Assembly: GCF_026646375.1 (NCBI RefSeq)
Contig: NZ_JAIPPU010000017.1
Coordinates: forward strand, 1 to 64,000
Length of the DNA stretch: 64,000 nucleotides
Source of the DNA: Acetobacterium wieringae
GTDB lineage: Bacteria; Bacillota; Clostridia; Eubacteriales; Eubacteriaceae
Direction of reading: 5' to 3'
In this document: piece after piece, positions 33,323 through 43,214 of the stretch
How positions within the stretch are numbered: the stretch's first letter is position 1
Layout of the letters: each line of letters begins with the position of its first letter
Notes under the pieces: generated by a model
What the model was told of the DNA's origin: nothing
Seen by the model: the letters and a program-made list of their open reading frames with translations, nothing else
Databases searched by the model: none
Translations under genes and position numbers: made by a program

Positions 33323-34711
33323 CTATTCGTTATAAAGGTTTCGGGCCACATAGACTCCATTGGCGGAGGCCTGCATTAACCCCCGGGTTACCCCGGCGCC
33401 ATCCCCCAGTACATAGAGATTCTTAATGCTGGACTGGAAGTTTCTATCCACCGTCACCTTGTTGGAATAGAATTTGACCTCGACCCCATAAAGTAAGGTT
33501 TCGTCACTGGCGAGACCGGGTGAAACATGATCCAGGGCCTGAATCATTTCCACGATGTCCTTCATAATCCGGTAAGGCAGCACCAAACACAAATCACCAG
33601 GCACTGCATCAATTAAGGTTGGCCGAATGTTATTGCGCATCAGCCGTTCTTCGGTGGTTCGGCGGCCTCTTAAGAAATCGCCATAGCGCTGCACCATGAT
33701 CTTGTTGCCAGTGAGCATATTGCCCAACCCGGCAATATGCTTGCCATAGGCAACCGCTTCTTTAAAGGGTTCGGTAAAGCTTTTAGAAACAAGCAAGGCA
33801 AAATTGGTGTTGTGGGTTTTTAAGTTATCGGATTTATAGCTGTGGCCATTGACCACCGCCAATTGGTTATCGTAATATTCAGTCGATACGACGCCCCCGG
33901 GGTTGGAACAGAAGGTTCGGACGCTGTCATCAAAGGTGGGGGTATAATAAACCAGTTTACCTTCATAAAGGGCGTCATTGATTTCTTGCATCACTTCGTT
34001 GCGGGTTTCCAAACGAACGCCGATATCGATTTTTCCGACCTTGGTTTCCACCTTGTATTCTTCACACATCGAGGTAAACCATTCCGAGCCATCCCGGCCC
34101 ACGGCCACCAGTACCTTATCCGCCCGATAGGTTTCACCTTTGGCAACCACGCCAACGACGGAATTATTCTCAACCACCAGGCTTTGCACCGGAGTTCTAA
34201 ACTTAATGTCGATGCCCAAATCATTGATTAAGTAATTTTGAATCCGCTGATAAATGGTATAACCGACCTCGGTGCCCATGTGACGAACCGGGCATTCAAT
34301 CAGTTTTAAATTGCTCTGGATTGCCTTGGTCCGAATATCCCGGATCTTATCCGGATCATCAACACCATGAACCCGTTTGTCGGCACCAAATTCAATATAC
34401 AAATCATCGACATATTTAATCAGATCAACTGTGGTGTTATAGCCAATGTATTCCGGCAGCTCACCGCCGACATCGGGTGAAAGCGATAGCTTGCCATCCG
34501 AGTAAGCACCGGCACCGGCAAATCCGGTAGTAATATTACAGGGTTTGCAGCCAATGCAGACATTGGTCTGACGCTTGGGACAAATCCGTTTTTCAATTGA
34601 ATTGCCTTTTTCCAGCATTAATATTTTAAGTTCTTTGTTCTTTTTGGCCAGTTCCATGGCTGCAAAAATACCACCGGGGCCAGCCCCAATGATGATTACA
34701 TCATATTTCAT
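33323..34711 (-). CDS. FAD-dependent dehydrogenase (COG2509-like)
   Basis: 462 aa. N-terminal dinucleotide motif DVIIIGAGPGGIFAAMELA; second FAD motif near the end, NLYVLGDGAGVTRGLMQASA. A short cysteine group RICPKRQTNVCIGCKPCN near residue 45 is typical of the clostridial COG2509 proteins and may bind an Fe-S cluster. The redox partner is unknown. It lies between dnaB and rsmI, a conserved location in Clostridia. Confidence 0.85.
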   Translation of the reverse strand: MKYDVIIIGAGPGGIFAAMELAKKNKELKILMLEKGNSIEKRICPKRQTNVCIGCKPCNITTGFAGAGAYSDGKLSLSPDVGGELPEYIGYNTTVDLIKYVDDLYIEFGADKRVHGVDDPDKIRDIRTKAIQSNLKLIECPVRHMGTEVGYTIYQRIQNYLINDLGIDIKFRTPVQSLVVENNSVVGVVAKGETYRADKVLVAVGRDGSEWFTSMCEEYKVETKVGKIDIGVRLETRNEVMQEINDALYEGKLVYYTPTFDDSVRTFCSNPGGVVSTEYYDNQLAVVNGHSYKSDNLKTHNTNFALLVSKSFTEPFKEAVAYGKHIAGLGNMLTGNKIMVQRYGDFLRGRRTTEERLMRNNIRPTLIDAVPGDLCLVLPYRIMKDIVEMIQALDHVSPGLASDETLLYGVEVKFYSNKVTVDRNFQSSIKNLYVLGDGAGVTRGLMQASANGVYVARNLYNE

Positions 34712-34723
34712 GTTCTTCTTCCT

Positions 34724-36082
34724 TTAAGCAAACGCATCCGGGCCATAGTCATCTTCATTATAACCCACAGCCAGATCGTTGAATTTTGTATATTCAGGTA
34801 TCCATGCCAGACGCACGGTTCCGGTAGGACCGTTACGTTGCTTGGCAATGATGACCTCAGATAAGTTTTTTAATTCTGGGTTTTTATCGTAATAGAATTC
34901 CCGGTATAACAGCATGATGACATCGGCATCCTGCTCAATCGAACCGGACTCTCGCAAATCCGACATGACCGGATGGTGATCGGTTCGAGCATCCGGGGCT
35001 CGGCTAAGCTGTGATAAAGCAATCACCGGCGCTTCCATTTCCCGGGCCAGGGCTTTAAGACCCCGGGACATTTCAGAAATTTCGTTTTGCCGGTTTTCAG
35101 TTCGTCCACCGCCGCTCATGAGCTGCAGGTAGTCAATCACAATCAGATCCAGGGATTTTTCAGTTTTTAGCCGCCGACATTTGGAACGGACTTCCGAAAC
35201 CGTGATTCCCGGGGTATCATCGATAAAAATACTGGCGCCGTAGAGGGTGTTGTAACCAACCACCATTCGCTCCCAGTCTTCCTTACTGAGATTCCCGGTA
35301 CGGACGTTATTGCTGTCCACTAATGAGGCTGCGCAAAGCATACGCTGTACGAGCTGTTCCTTGGACATCTCCAGACTAAAAATCGCCACTGAGCGATTGT
35401 CTTTAATGGCAGCATTTTGAGCAATGTTCAAGGCAAAGGCGGTTTTTCCCATTGATGGTCGGGCCGCCACAATGATCAGATCCGAGGGCTGTAAGCCGGA
35501 GGTAATATGATTAAGTTCGGTAAAACCGGTTTCAATTCCGGTGAGCTTGCCTTTTTTACTTTCGATGGCTTCAATCTGGGCCAGGGTGGTGGCGAGGGTT
35601 TCCTGAATACTCTGAAAATCGCCCGTTCGCCGGCCCTGGGAAACCTTAAAAATTTCCTGTTCGGCCCGATCAATGACATCCCCGATATTATCATACTGGC
35701 CATAACTGTCTTCGAGAATCTGAGTGGCCGTATGAATTAGATTTCTTATCACCGCCTTCTCATGAACGATTTGGCAGTATTCCAGATAATTCCGGTGAAT
35801 CGGCACCATCTCGATCAGCTCACTGAGATAGCCAATCCCACCGATTTTTTCCAGCACCCCCCGGTTTCTCAGAGCGTTGATCAGCGTGACCGTATCAATG
35901 GGTTTTCGTTCATTGTGAAGATCAAGCATCGCTTCATAGATTTCTTTATGACCGCCCCGATAAAAATCCTGGGGGGATAACAGCTCCTCAGCCCGGGCAA
36001 TATTGGACTCATCCATCAGGATGGCACCTAGCACAGACTGCTCTGCTTCAATATTATGGGGCGGGACTTTGGGATTCATCAC
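34724..36082 (-). CDS. dnaB: Replicative DNA helicase (DnaB)
   Basis: 452 aa (called dnaC in Bacillus). N-terminal helical domain PPHNIEAEQSVLGAIL, C-terminal RecA fold with AARPSMGKTAFALNIA (Walker A), SLEMSKEQL, DLIVIDYLQLMSG (Walker B) and LSQLSRAPD. Hexameric fork helicase. Start is GTG 36082 or the ATG just after it, with AGGAGA upstream. Twelve bases after rplI. Confidence 0.95.
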   Translation of the reverse strand: MMNPKVPPHNIEAEQSVLGAILMDESNIARAEELLSPQDFYRGGHKEIYEAMLDLHNERKPIDTVTLINALRNRGVLEKIGGIGYLSELIEMVPIHRNYLEYCQIVHEKAVIRNLIHTATQILEDSYGQYDNIGDVIDRAEQEIFKVSQGRRTGDFQSIQETLATTLAQIEAIESKKGKLTGIETGFTELNHITSGLQPSDLIIVAARPSMGKTAFALNIAQNAAIKDNRSVAIFSLEMSKEQLVQRMLCAASLVDSNNVRTGNLSKEDWERMVVGYNTLYGASIFIDDTPGITVSEVRSKCRRLKTEKSLDLIVIDYLQLMSGGGRTENRQNEISEMSRGLKALAREMEAPVIALSQLSRAPDARTDHHPVMSDLRESGSIEQDADVIMLLYREFYYDKNPELKNLSEVIIAKQRNGPTGTVRLAWIPEYTKFNDLAVGYNEDDYGPDAFA

Positions 36083-36093
36083 CGCTTAATCTC

Positions 36094-36543
36094 CTAGGCT
36101 TCGCCTTTGATGAGTACGGTCAGTTTTCCGATTACGCCCTGATAGGTTTTAATCTTAACCTCCGCCCGACCCACATTGCGCAATGGCATTTCCAGTTCGA
36201 CTTTGCGCTTATCAACCTTGATGCCTTTTTGTTTTTCGAGAGCTTCAGCAATGTCTTTACTGGTAACCGACCCAAACAATTTGCCGTCTTCGCCAGCCCG
36301 TTCGGTAATCGTAATTTCCGTTTCATCAATGGTTTTAGCTAGCTCAACGGCGGCCTGTCGTTCGGCTGCGACTTTTTGTGCTTCTTCGGCTTTGTTCGTC
36401 TCAGCCATAGCAATATTTTCTTTATTGCCAATGACACCCTTACCGGTTTTAATCAAAAAGTTCCGGCCATAACCATCCTTCACTTCGACAATATCACCTT
36501 TATTTCCAACATTTTTTACATTTTCCAATAAGACTACTTTCAT
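36094..36543 (-). CDS. rplI: 50S ribosomal protein L9
   Basis: 149 aa. N-terminal MKVVLLENVKNVGNKGDIVEV is the rRNA-binding L9 signature, followed by the central helix and the C-terminal domain. Overlaps the gdpP stop by four bases, with translational coupling. Confidence 0.97.
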   Translation of the reverse strand: MKVVLLENVKNVGNKGDIVEVKDGYGRNFLIKTGKGVIGNKENIAMAETNKAEEAQKVAAERQAAVELAKTIDETEITITERAGEDGKLFGSVTSKDIAEALEKQKGIKVDKRKVELEMPLRNVGRAEVKIKTYQGVIGKLTVLIKGEA

Positions 36544-38513
36544 GATCCATTCTCCTTCTTGTATTTTTTAATGGCAGTGAGCAATAGTTCGACCCCGGTT
36601 TCGATATTTTTTTCACCGGGAAACTGTGCTCCGGCAATGGCCAAATGGCCACCACCACCCAATTTTTCTAAGATTACCTGAACATTGACTTCGCCCATGG
36701 AGCGGGCACTGATAGCCAGCCCCTCTTCATTTTTAAGAATGATAAAGGAAGCCACGATTCCCTTAATATTTAACAATTCATCCGCCGCCTGGGCGGCAAT
36801 CACCTTACCATAATCGGTATTGTTCTCAAAGGTTGAGATCGCAATGTTATCAAAATAGATTTTAGCATTCTTGACTGCATCTGATTTGGCCGTATAGGTA
36901 TTCAGATCATCCTGCAGCAAAATTTTACTGATCAGGGTATCGGCGCCCTTTCGCCTTAAGTAAGAGGCGGCTTCAAAGGTTCGCACCCCCGTTTTTAAGG
37001 TAAACATCTTGGTATCCATACACATCCCCGCCATTAAAGCGTTGGCTTCAATGACATTGAGCTGGCTCTTCTCATCAAAATACTGCAGCAACTCAGTCAC
37101 CAGTTCGCAGGTGGATGAAGCATAGGCTTCAGTATAGGTCAACAGCGTTTCATTAATGGCTTTTCCAGACCGCCGATGATGATCGATAACCACTATTTTA
37201 GGGATCTGATCCACCAGGGACGGCATTTCCAGATAATTGACGGTTTGGGTATCTAAAATAATCAAAAGTGTGTTTTTAGTGGCATAGCTTTCGGCTTCTT
37301 TGGGGGTAATAAAGGCATCCTGATAGGCTTCATTTTCCAACAGATAATCAAACAGTGATTTGATCGAATAATTTATCTCCCGAATCACGATTTTTCCTTC
37401 TTTACCAAGGGATTTACAGGCTCCCAGCAACCCGACCGCCGACCCCAGACAGTCCATATCGGGATTCTGATGACCCATCATCAGAACGTGATCCGACTCT
37501 TTGATTAGCTCTTTCAGACCGTAAGCCTTAACCCGGGCCTTAACCTTGGTTCTTTTTTCGGTGGCTTCGCTCTTGCCCCCGTAAAAGGACATTTTTTCAT
37601 CTTGCCGCACCACGGCCTGATCACCACCCCGAGCCAGGGCAATATCCAAGGCTGAATGGGACAATTCCTGAGATTCGATAATCCCCAGAATATTTTCAGA
37701 GATACCAATACCAATACTGAGGGTGATCGGTACTTTTTCATCATTTTCAATTTCTCGAACTTCATCAAGGATTTTAAAATTCTCTTTTTGCAGAGCACAG
37801 ATTTTTCCCCGCTCAAAAATCATCAGATAACGGTCACTTTCATACTCAATGATCACACTGCCCAGCTGTTTCGCCCATTCGTTAAGCTTCAGATCAACCT
37901 TTCCAAGTATCGCCGAGCGCTTATGACTGGGAATCTGCTCAATGATATCATCATAATTGTCAATGACGATGTAGCAGAACAGCGGCGAGTTTTTCCGGTA
38001 CAGCTGCCGCTGCTTACTTTGTTCGGTGACATCAAAAAAATGCAACAGTTCAAAACTATGAATTTTGTCAGAAAAAGCATTCGTAACCACACCATAGTCC
38101 CGTTCTTCATAATGGAAGGTAAATTCCTCTGCTTTGATGGCCTCGATCAGATTGAAATCTAATTCTTTAATGATACTTTTTTTGAACAAGCCTTCTTTTT
38201 CTTTTTTAAAGGCCTTTCCAAATGCCTGATTATACCAATAAATGATGCCTTCATTATCGACAATCGCCATGGCAATCGGCATTTCATACATCCGTTCCTG
38301 ATTAATCTTATCGAGATCACTGTAGATTTCATCAATGGCTTTATCGATTTTGATCTCATCAATGGTGGTGTTTTTGGTGTAATACATGATCAAAATCACA
38401 AAGATAATAACCCCGCCAATTCCCAGGAAGATATTAAAAAAACCAAGTACCAGAGAGACAATCAACTGAGCCGCTAACGCAAATCGGACAATATCTTTTT
38501 TTGACTCTTTCAT
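36540..38513 (-). CDS. gdpP: GdpP-like cyclic-di-AMP phosphodiesterase
   Basis: 657 aa. Two membrane helices (residues 12-46), a PAS-like part (IAMAIVDNEGIIYWYN), a degenerate GGDEF domain, then DHH (GHQNPDMDCLGSAVG, LIILDTQTVN, VVIDHHRRSG) and DHHA1 (EKLGGGGHLAIAGAQ). Membrane-bound hydrolase of c-di-AMP, controlling potassium and cell wall homeostasis. Overlaps rplI and the upstream YybS-like gene by four bases each, as in Bacillus. Confidence 0.95.
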   Translation of the reverse strand: MKESKKDIVRFALAAQLIVSLVLGFFNIFLGIGGVIIFVILIMYYTKNTTIDEIKIDKAIDEIYSDLDKINQERMYEMPIAMAIVDNEGIIYWYNQAFGKAFKKEKEGLFKKSIIKELDFNLIEAIKAEEFTFHYEERDYGVVTNAFSDKIHSFELLHFFDVTEQSKQRQLYRKNSPLFCYIVIDNYDDIIEQIPSHKRSAILGKVDLKLNEWAKQLGSVIIEYESDRYLMIFERGKICALQKENFKILDEVREIENDEKVPITLSIGIGISENILGIIESQELSHSALDIALARGGDQAVVRQDEKMSFYGGKSEATEKRTKVKARVKAYGLKELIKESDHVLMMGHQNPDMDCLGSAVGLLGACKSLGKEGKIVIREINYSIKSLFDYLLENEAYQDAFITPKEAESYATKNTLLIILDTQTVNYLEMPSLVDQIPKIVVIDHHRRSGKAINETLLTYTEAYASSTCELVTELLQYFDEKSQLNVIEANALMAGMCMDTKMFTLKTGVRTFEAASYLRRKGADTLISKILLQDDLNTYTAKSDAVKNAKIYFDNIAISTFENNTDYGKVIAAQAADELLNIKGIVASFIILKNEEGLAISARSMGEVNVQVILEKLGGGGHLAIAGAQFPGEKNIETGVELLLTAIKKYKKENGS

Positions 38514-39463
38514 TTGATCTGGGACTCCCTTCGAAAAATCCGACGAATTCCGATGTACGTATCAGCGATCCCCAAAATGGTTACCAGTGAGCTAAGCAAT
38601 AAGCTTAAGATGACTACCAGCACTTTTAGCCCCTTATTCGTTAATTGCTTGTATTCCAGATAGTTTAAAATCAATGATAGTCCCATAATGAGGAAAATAA
38701 TATTGACAAAATTCATCACCGTGACAATATAAATCTGCGGAATCGTGGTAATCTGAAACATACTGATGATAAAATCACCGAGGATCAGTACCATCAAAAA
38801 ATATTTAAGGGTTGCTGGCATTTCCCATTGACTTAAAGGTCTAAAGGTTTTAACCGGATAGCCGATCCGCTTTAAAATCATATCTGAAACGATCACATTG
38901 ACCATCCCAAATACAACTGGCAGTAACAGAAAAGCACTGGGTAATGCCAGCTTCATCATTTCAATGTTTTTATCCATGGCCGTTTTGGCCATTGCCAGCT
39001 GTTCGGCATCCATAATATTGGCGATTTGATAAAACGTCATCACCTCACTGGTACTCTGTTCCAGGGTCTGTAACAGCAGGCTGGTAAAACCAATCCCCAT
39101 CACCCATTCATAGCTGGCCACCACCGCAATCAGCAAAATTGCAAAACCAATAATTCCGATGGCCACTTTCAGAACCGGTGAATAATCCCGATTATAGGCA
39201 AATCCCAGACTGCAGCCCACAAAAAGCATCAGGGCCCCAAAAGAAATCGCATTGAGCGGTCCCAAAAAAAGACCAATTAGAATCGTGGCTGCAATGCTGG
39301 AAAGGATACTCACCTTCAGACCCTGGCGTTTTCCCAATACCACCATCGGTACCGGTATAAAAAATACCAACAGCACAAAAAAAGGCAAGTAATAGCTAAC
39401 TAAGGTAAGAATGACTCCCAGAGCACAAAACATGGCACCTTCTGTTATTCCACGTGTTTTCAT
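38510..39463 (-). CDS. YybS-like DUF2232 membrane protein
   Basis: 317 aa with about eight hydrophobic spans (VILTLVSYYLPFFVLLVFFI, TILIGLFLGPLNAISFGALM, and others), the DUF2232/YybS family next to gdpP in Firmicutes. Probably a membrane protein of unknown substrate. Translationally coupled with gdpP. Confidence 0.85.
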   Translation of the reverse strand: MKTRGITEGAMFCALGVILTLVSYYLPFFVLLVFFIPVPMVVLGKRQGLKVSILSSIAATILIGLFLGPLNAISFGALMLFVGCSLGFAYNRDYSPVLKVAIGIIGFAILLIAVVASYEWVMGIGFTSLLLQTLEQSTSEVMTFYQIANIMDAEQLAMAKTAMDKNIEMMKLALPSAFLLLPVVFGMVNVIVSDMILKRIGYPVKTFRPLSQWEMPATLKYFLMVLILGDFIISMFQITTIPQIYIVTVMNFVNIIFLIMGLSLILNYLEYKQLTNKGLKVLVVILSLLLSSLVTILGIADTYIGIRRIFRRESQIK

Positions 39464-39686
39464 TAATCCTCCAAATTGGTAACTTACGTATTACCCTATC
39501 CCACTCATGTATAAAAAGTTACTGAACCATTATATCATATTAACGGAAAATGCCTATTATTTTTGTTTGCTCTGATTTTTAATTTCTCCCACAATTCTTC
39601 CAAACCTTCCCGGCAGAATCATTTGCCTGGTGCGTTTTAACAGGAACTTCGCTCAAGAATTTACTTCGCTCATTGGTGAAAAAGAA

Positions 39687-39727
39687 AAAGCTGTTCGCTC
39701 CAGATCCTTCCTGAAACAAACAGCTTT
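39687..39727 (-). terminator. Intrinsic terminator after rpsR
   Basis: AAAGCTGTT / AACAGCTTT with T-rich tail on the minus strand. The further stretch 39464-39686 has no gene. Confidence 0.75.
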
Positions 39728-39733
39728 GCGTTT

Positions 39734-39961
39734 TTAATTGTTTGAGCTATATGGTAATAGGGCAACATTTCGCGCACGTTTAATGGCTTCAGTTACCTTT
39801 CTCTGATGTTTAGCACAGGTGCCGGTTGCTCGTCTTGGTAGAATTTTCCCACGTTCGGAAACGAATTTTTTTAACGTTACTACATCTTTATAGTCAACAT
39901 TTTCTACTTTTCGTTCGCAAAACTCACAAACTTTTCTTCGCTTTTTAAATGGTTTTGGCAT
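39734..39961 (-). CDS. rpsR: 30S ribosomal protein S18
   Basis: 75 aa. [15 protein letters not shown] carries the zinc-type cysteines and [20 protein letters not shown] is the S18 core. Last gene of the rpsF-ssb-rpsR operon. Confidence 0.97.
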   Translation of the reverse strand: MPKPFKKRRKVCEFCERKVENVDYKDVVTLKKFVSERGKILPRRATGTCAKHQRKVTEAIKRARNVALLPYSSNN

Positions 39962-39979
39962 TGTATTTTTCCTCCTATC

Positions 39980-40417
39980 TTAAAAAGGTATATCGTCATC
40001 ATCGGCCATCAGATGAAAATCTTCATCCAATCCCATTACTGACATATTATTATTGGATTGTGGCGCTGAAGTTTGCTGGAATCCGGCATTCGAATCTCTC
40101 CGGCCAGATGAGAGAAAACTAATCTCATCGGCAACAACTTCCGTCACATAACGTCGTTGACCATCCTGTGCGTCGTAACTTCTTACCTGTAGTCGTCCTG
40201 ATACACCAATTTGGCTACCCTTTGACAAATATTGTCCTGCAATTTCTGCCTGTTTTCCCCATACAACGATTGGCACAAAATCTGCTTCTTTTTGACCATC
40301 TTTGTTTTTAAAACGACGATCCACCGCTAAGGTAAATGAAGCGACTGCTCTGCCCGTTGTTGTGTTTTTCACCTCAGGATCACGGGTTAGTCTTCCTACG
40401 AGAATTACTTTATTCAC
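39980..40417 (-). CDS. ssb: Single-stranded DNA-binding protein
   Basis: 145 aa OB fold: MNKVILVGRLTRDPE, FTLAVDRRFKN, VVWGKQAEIAGQYLSKGS. The C-terminal tip is DDDDIPF, which recruits partner proteins. Between rpsF and rpsR, as in all Firmicutes. Confidence 0.97.
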   Translation of the reverse strand: MNKVILVGRLTRDPEVKNTTTGRAVASFTLAVDRRFKNKDGQKEADFVPIVVWGKQAEIAGQYLSKGSQIGVSGRLQVRSYDAQDGQRRYVTEVVADEISFLSSGRRDSNAGFQQTSAPQSNNNMSVMGLDEDFHLMADDDDIPF

Positions 40418-40428
40418 AGAATTGCCCC

Positions 40429-40716
40429 CTATTTCTCTTTTTTAATAACGATGCTTCGAATAAACTGTTCGTTAATTTTGTATAAATGATCCAATGCATC
40501 AAGTACTGAATTATCAGCTTTGAAGTCAATTAAAACATAGAAGCCTTCTTGATACTTTTTATCGATTTCGTAGGCTAATTTTCGTTTGCCCCATTCGTCG
40601 ACTTTTTCAATTTCTCCAGCCGCTTCAATAACAGCCTTTACTTTGCCAACGAGTTCTTCAATCGCTTCTTTCTCAAGATCCGGTTTTAAAACAAATAGTG
40701 TTTCATACTTTCTCAT
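40429..40716 (-). CDS. rpsF: 30S ribosomal protein S6
   Basis: 95 aa: MRKYETLFVLKPDLEKEAI, GKRKLAYEIDKKYQEGFYVL. First gene of the S6-SSB-S18 operon. AGGAGG stands before ATG. Confidence 0.97.
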   Translation of the reverse strand: MRKYETLFVLKPDLEKEAIEELVGKVKAVIEAAGEIEKVDEWGKRKLAYEIDKKYQEGFYVLIDFKADNSVLDALDHLYKINEQFIRSIVIKKEK

Positions 40717-40829
40717 TCCATTTCACCTCCTCATGGACTATGGCTCACTTTTCCAGCGAGCAAGGATTACAGCTTTTAATTATATCATATCTTACAATTC
40801 ATGCAAGGATTTTCTTGTATTTTTTTATA

Positions 40830-41462
40830 TCAGACAGGTACAACCGCATTGAAAAGAATTGGCGTCATAAATGTTTCTATAAAAGAAGCTAAGAAGAAAA
40901 GTGGAATCAGCCACAATAAATAAATTCGCAAACATCCAATCGCCGCCTGTTTTAGCTCACCCTTCAGGCTTCTTCTCAAAATTGTTTTTGATAATTGCAA
41001 ACAGAGATGTACACCCAGCGTTACCCCTAGAACCAGCGCTGGAATCTCAATCATACCATGGGGCAAAACCCCCACCAGAAAAGCAAACCAGCCAATGCCA
41101 TTGGTTTGATACACTGCACCAATCAAACCAATAATAATCGCATTGGAAGCCAGCGAAAACATTGGCAAAAATAAAAATGGAACAACCCCTAAAAGACTGC
41201 TGATTCCACTGGCAATTACATTATTTAAAAAAATACCCAGCCATAGATCGACACCGGTGCCATCTAAAAATTCTTTCTGGTTAAACAACGCCTGCAACTC
41301 ATTAAAATAACTCTGACTCAAACCCGGGTCACTCAGAAAAAGCAGGGTATTTAAAACACTCATAACCACAAAAAATGTCAGACAAAAAAAGAACGTTGGT
41401 TTTAAATGTTTTTCAAAATAGGTTTCTGCTCCATTCCATTGGGTCATAAAAAATTCTTTCAT
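40830..41462 (-). CDS. spoIIM: Stage II sporulation protein M-like membrane protein
   Basis: 210 aa with five hydrophobic spans. NNVIASGISSLLGVVPFLFLP, then LPHGMIEIPALVLG is the SpoIIM (DUF95) signature. In sporulating cells it acts with SpoIID/P in septal peptidoglycan remodelling; sporulation itself cannot be shown from this gene. Overlaps the DUF951 gene by four bases. Confidence 0.85.
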   Translation of the reverse strand: MKEFFMTQWNGAETYFEKHLKPTFFFCLTFFVVMSVLNTLLFLSDPGLSQSYFNELQALFNQKEFLDGTGVDLWLGIFLNNVIASGISSLLGVVPFLFLPMFSLASNAIIIGLIGAVYQTNGIGWFAFLVGVLPHGMIEIPALVLGVTLGVHLCLQLSKTILRRSLKGELKQAAIGCLRIYLLWLIPLFFLASFIETFMTPILFNAVVPV

Positions 41463-41665
41463 ACTTCTCCCTTGCTTTCACCGCTCAGAATTTTCTTTAT
41501 CTGTTTATTGAATTTAGACCGCTGAAGCATAACAATATGGCCGCAACCCAGACATTTTATTTTAATATCAGCCCCAACCCGGATAATTTCCCATTGAAAG
41601 CTTCCGCAGGGATGCTTTTTTTTCATTTCTACCCGATCCCCTAAAGAATAAACTTTAGTTTCCAT
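41459..41665 (-). CDS. DUF951 protein
   Basis: 68 aa: GDRVEMKKKHPCGSFQWEI, KIKCLGCGHIVMLQRSKF. Three cysteines in zinc-ribbon-like spacing and basic ends suggest nucleic-acid binding. Conserved near mscS and ychF in Firmicutes. Overlaps mscS by 11 bases. Confidence 0.85.
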   Translation of the reverse strand: METKVYSLGDRVEMKKKHPCGSFQWEIIRVGADIKIKCLGCGHIVMLQRSKFNKQIKKILSGESKGEV

Positions 41666-42551
41666 ATTTCACCTCTGCTTCTTTTTTGTCCATCGGTCTG
41701 ACCGAATTTTGATTATATATCACGGTTTTATTATATGGAATTTCAATTCCTTTTTCATCAAATACCGTTTTGATTCGTTGCCGCAGTAAATTTTCTGCCG
41801 CAAATTTTGATGCCGCATCTTCTTCACATACAACTCGGATAACAACAGCTGACGGATCAAGCCGGGTGACTCCCTGAACTTCAGGACGAATTTTAAATAA
41901 CTCTTCATGGTTTTCATATAGATCTGTGCAGATTTCTTCGAGGATTGTTATGACCTTTTCGACGTTTTCTTCGTAGGCAATGCTGACCTCAACAATTGCC
42001 TTCATATGTCCTTTGGAATAATTGATGAGACGATCGATTTTGCCATTATGAATGATAAAAAGTCCCCCATTAAATTCCCGAACGCTGGTTGTGCGCATCC
42101 CAATCGATTCAACGATACCATAATGCGTTTCATCAATGATCACATAATCACCAACACTAAATTGATTCTCAAAGACAATTACAAAGCCACTCATCACATC
42201 TTCCACAATCCCCTGAGCCCCAAAACCAATGGCCAGAGTTCCAACTCCAGCTACCGCCAACAATGAACCCACATTAATGAATTGACCCAGAATAATCAAA
42301 CCCGCCAACGTCCAGATACTTGCTCTGGTGGCGGTCTTTGTCACATGATTCAAGGTAACAATTCGGCGAGCGTCCCGGGGTTCAAGTCCTGCTTTTTCAC
42401 CATCAAAAATTCGGTCGACAACACCAAAGGTAATTTTTAAACTGATCACAACCACAATTAGAACGATCCCTGAAACCATACACTTTTGCAGTAAATGTGA
42501 AAAATCAAATTGACTGAGATACGTTGAAAAACTTGTTGTTAAATATTCCAT
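41655..42551 (-). CDS. MscS-family mechanosensitive channel
   Basis: 298 aa. N-terminal hydrophobic helices, then the pore and beta domain GTLAIGFGAQGIVEDVMSGF, FENQFSVGDYVIIDE and IGMRTTSVREFNGGLFIIHN. Small-conductance channel opening under hypo-osmotic stress. In a run of membrane genes coupled by overlap. Confidence 0.93.
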   Translation of the reverse strand: MEYLTTSFSTYLSQFDFSHLLQKCMVSGIVLIVVVISLKITFGVVDRIFDGEKAGLEPRDARRIVTLNHVTKTATRASIWTLAGLIILGQFINVGSLLAVAGVGTLAIGFGAQGIVEDVMSGFVIVFENQFSVGDYVIIDETHYGIVESIGMRTTSVREFNGGLFIIHNGKIDRLINYSKGHMKAIVEVSIAYEENVEKVITILEEICTDLYENHEELFKIRPEVQGVTRLDPSAVVIRVVCEEDAASKFAAENLLRQRIKTVFDEKGIEIPYNKTVIYNQNSVRPMDKKEAEVKYGN

Positions 42552-42560
42552 AATTGACTC

Positions 42561-43214
42561 CTATTGAATTCCGATAGCGTTAAGCCCAATTGGTATCCAA
42601 GTTGATAATAAACTGCTCGCTTCAACGGTGGGCAAATTGGATACACCTCCCGTGGCAAGATTAATCGCAGAAAATACCCAAAGCATCACTGCGATGATGG
42701 CGGCTCCTAAAACCATTCCGATTAATGCCCCTACAAGACGATTAATTGTTCCAATGACAGGAATTTTTGAGATTCCTAAAAAGATGATTTGCAGCAACCA
42801 GCACAACACCGAAACCCCCATAACAAGAATACCAAAACTGATACTGTTGGCAATACCATGCTTGATCACTTCTGTCATTACGGTAATACCCTGATCCAAG
42901 ATGGATTGACCATTACTCATAACAGCTTCACCGAGAAGGGCATTGGTTAAACCACTCTGTTGGGTACTCAAATCCATCAGCGACTGGGAAATAGCATCAA
43001 TGTTAATTGTTGCAAAAAGATTATTTAGCATACCCGACTGAATCAACCAATCTGCCAATAGTGGTGAAAAAAACCAGGCGATTACAAAAGATGCAATAAA
43101 TCCCCCGAAACTAATCAGGGTATTTATTGCACCTCGTTTGAATCCTATTATTCCTGAAAGTACGCAAATCAGGATACATATTAAATCAAGTGATGTTAGC
43201 GTTGAAATACTCAT
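42561..43214 (-). CDS. CvpA-family membrane protein
   Basis: 217 aa, four hydrophobic spans; GIIGFKRGAINTLISFGGFI and IPVIGTINRLVGALIGMVLG are CvpA features. Role in envelope or colicin V export is only family knowledge. Overlaps the 43211 gene by four bases. Confidence 0.88.
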   Translation of the reverse strand: MSISTLTSLDLICILICVLSGIIGFKRGAINTLISFGGFIASFVIAWFFSPLLADWLIQSGMLNNLFATINIDAISQSLMDLSTQQSGLTNALLGEAVMSNGQSILDQGITVMTEVIKHGIANSISFGILVMGVSVLCWLLQIIFLGISKIPVIGTINRLVGALIGMVLGAAIIAVMLWVFSAINLATGGVSNLPTVEASSLLSTWIPIGLNAIGIQ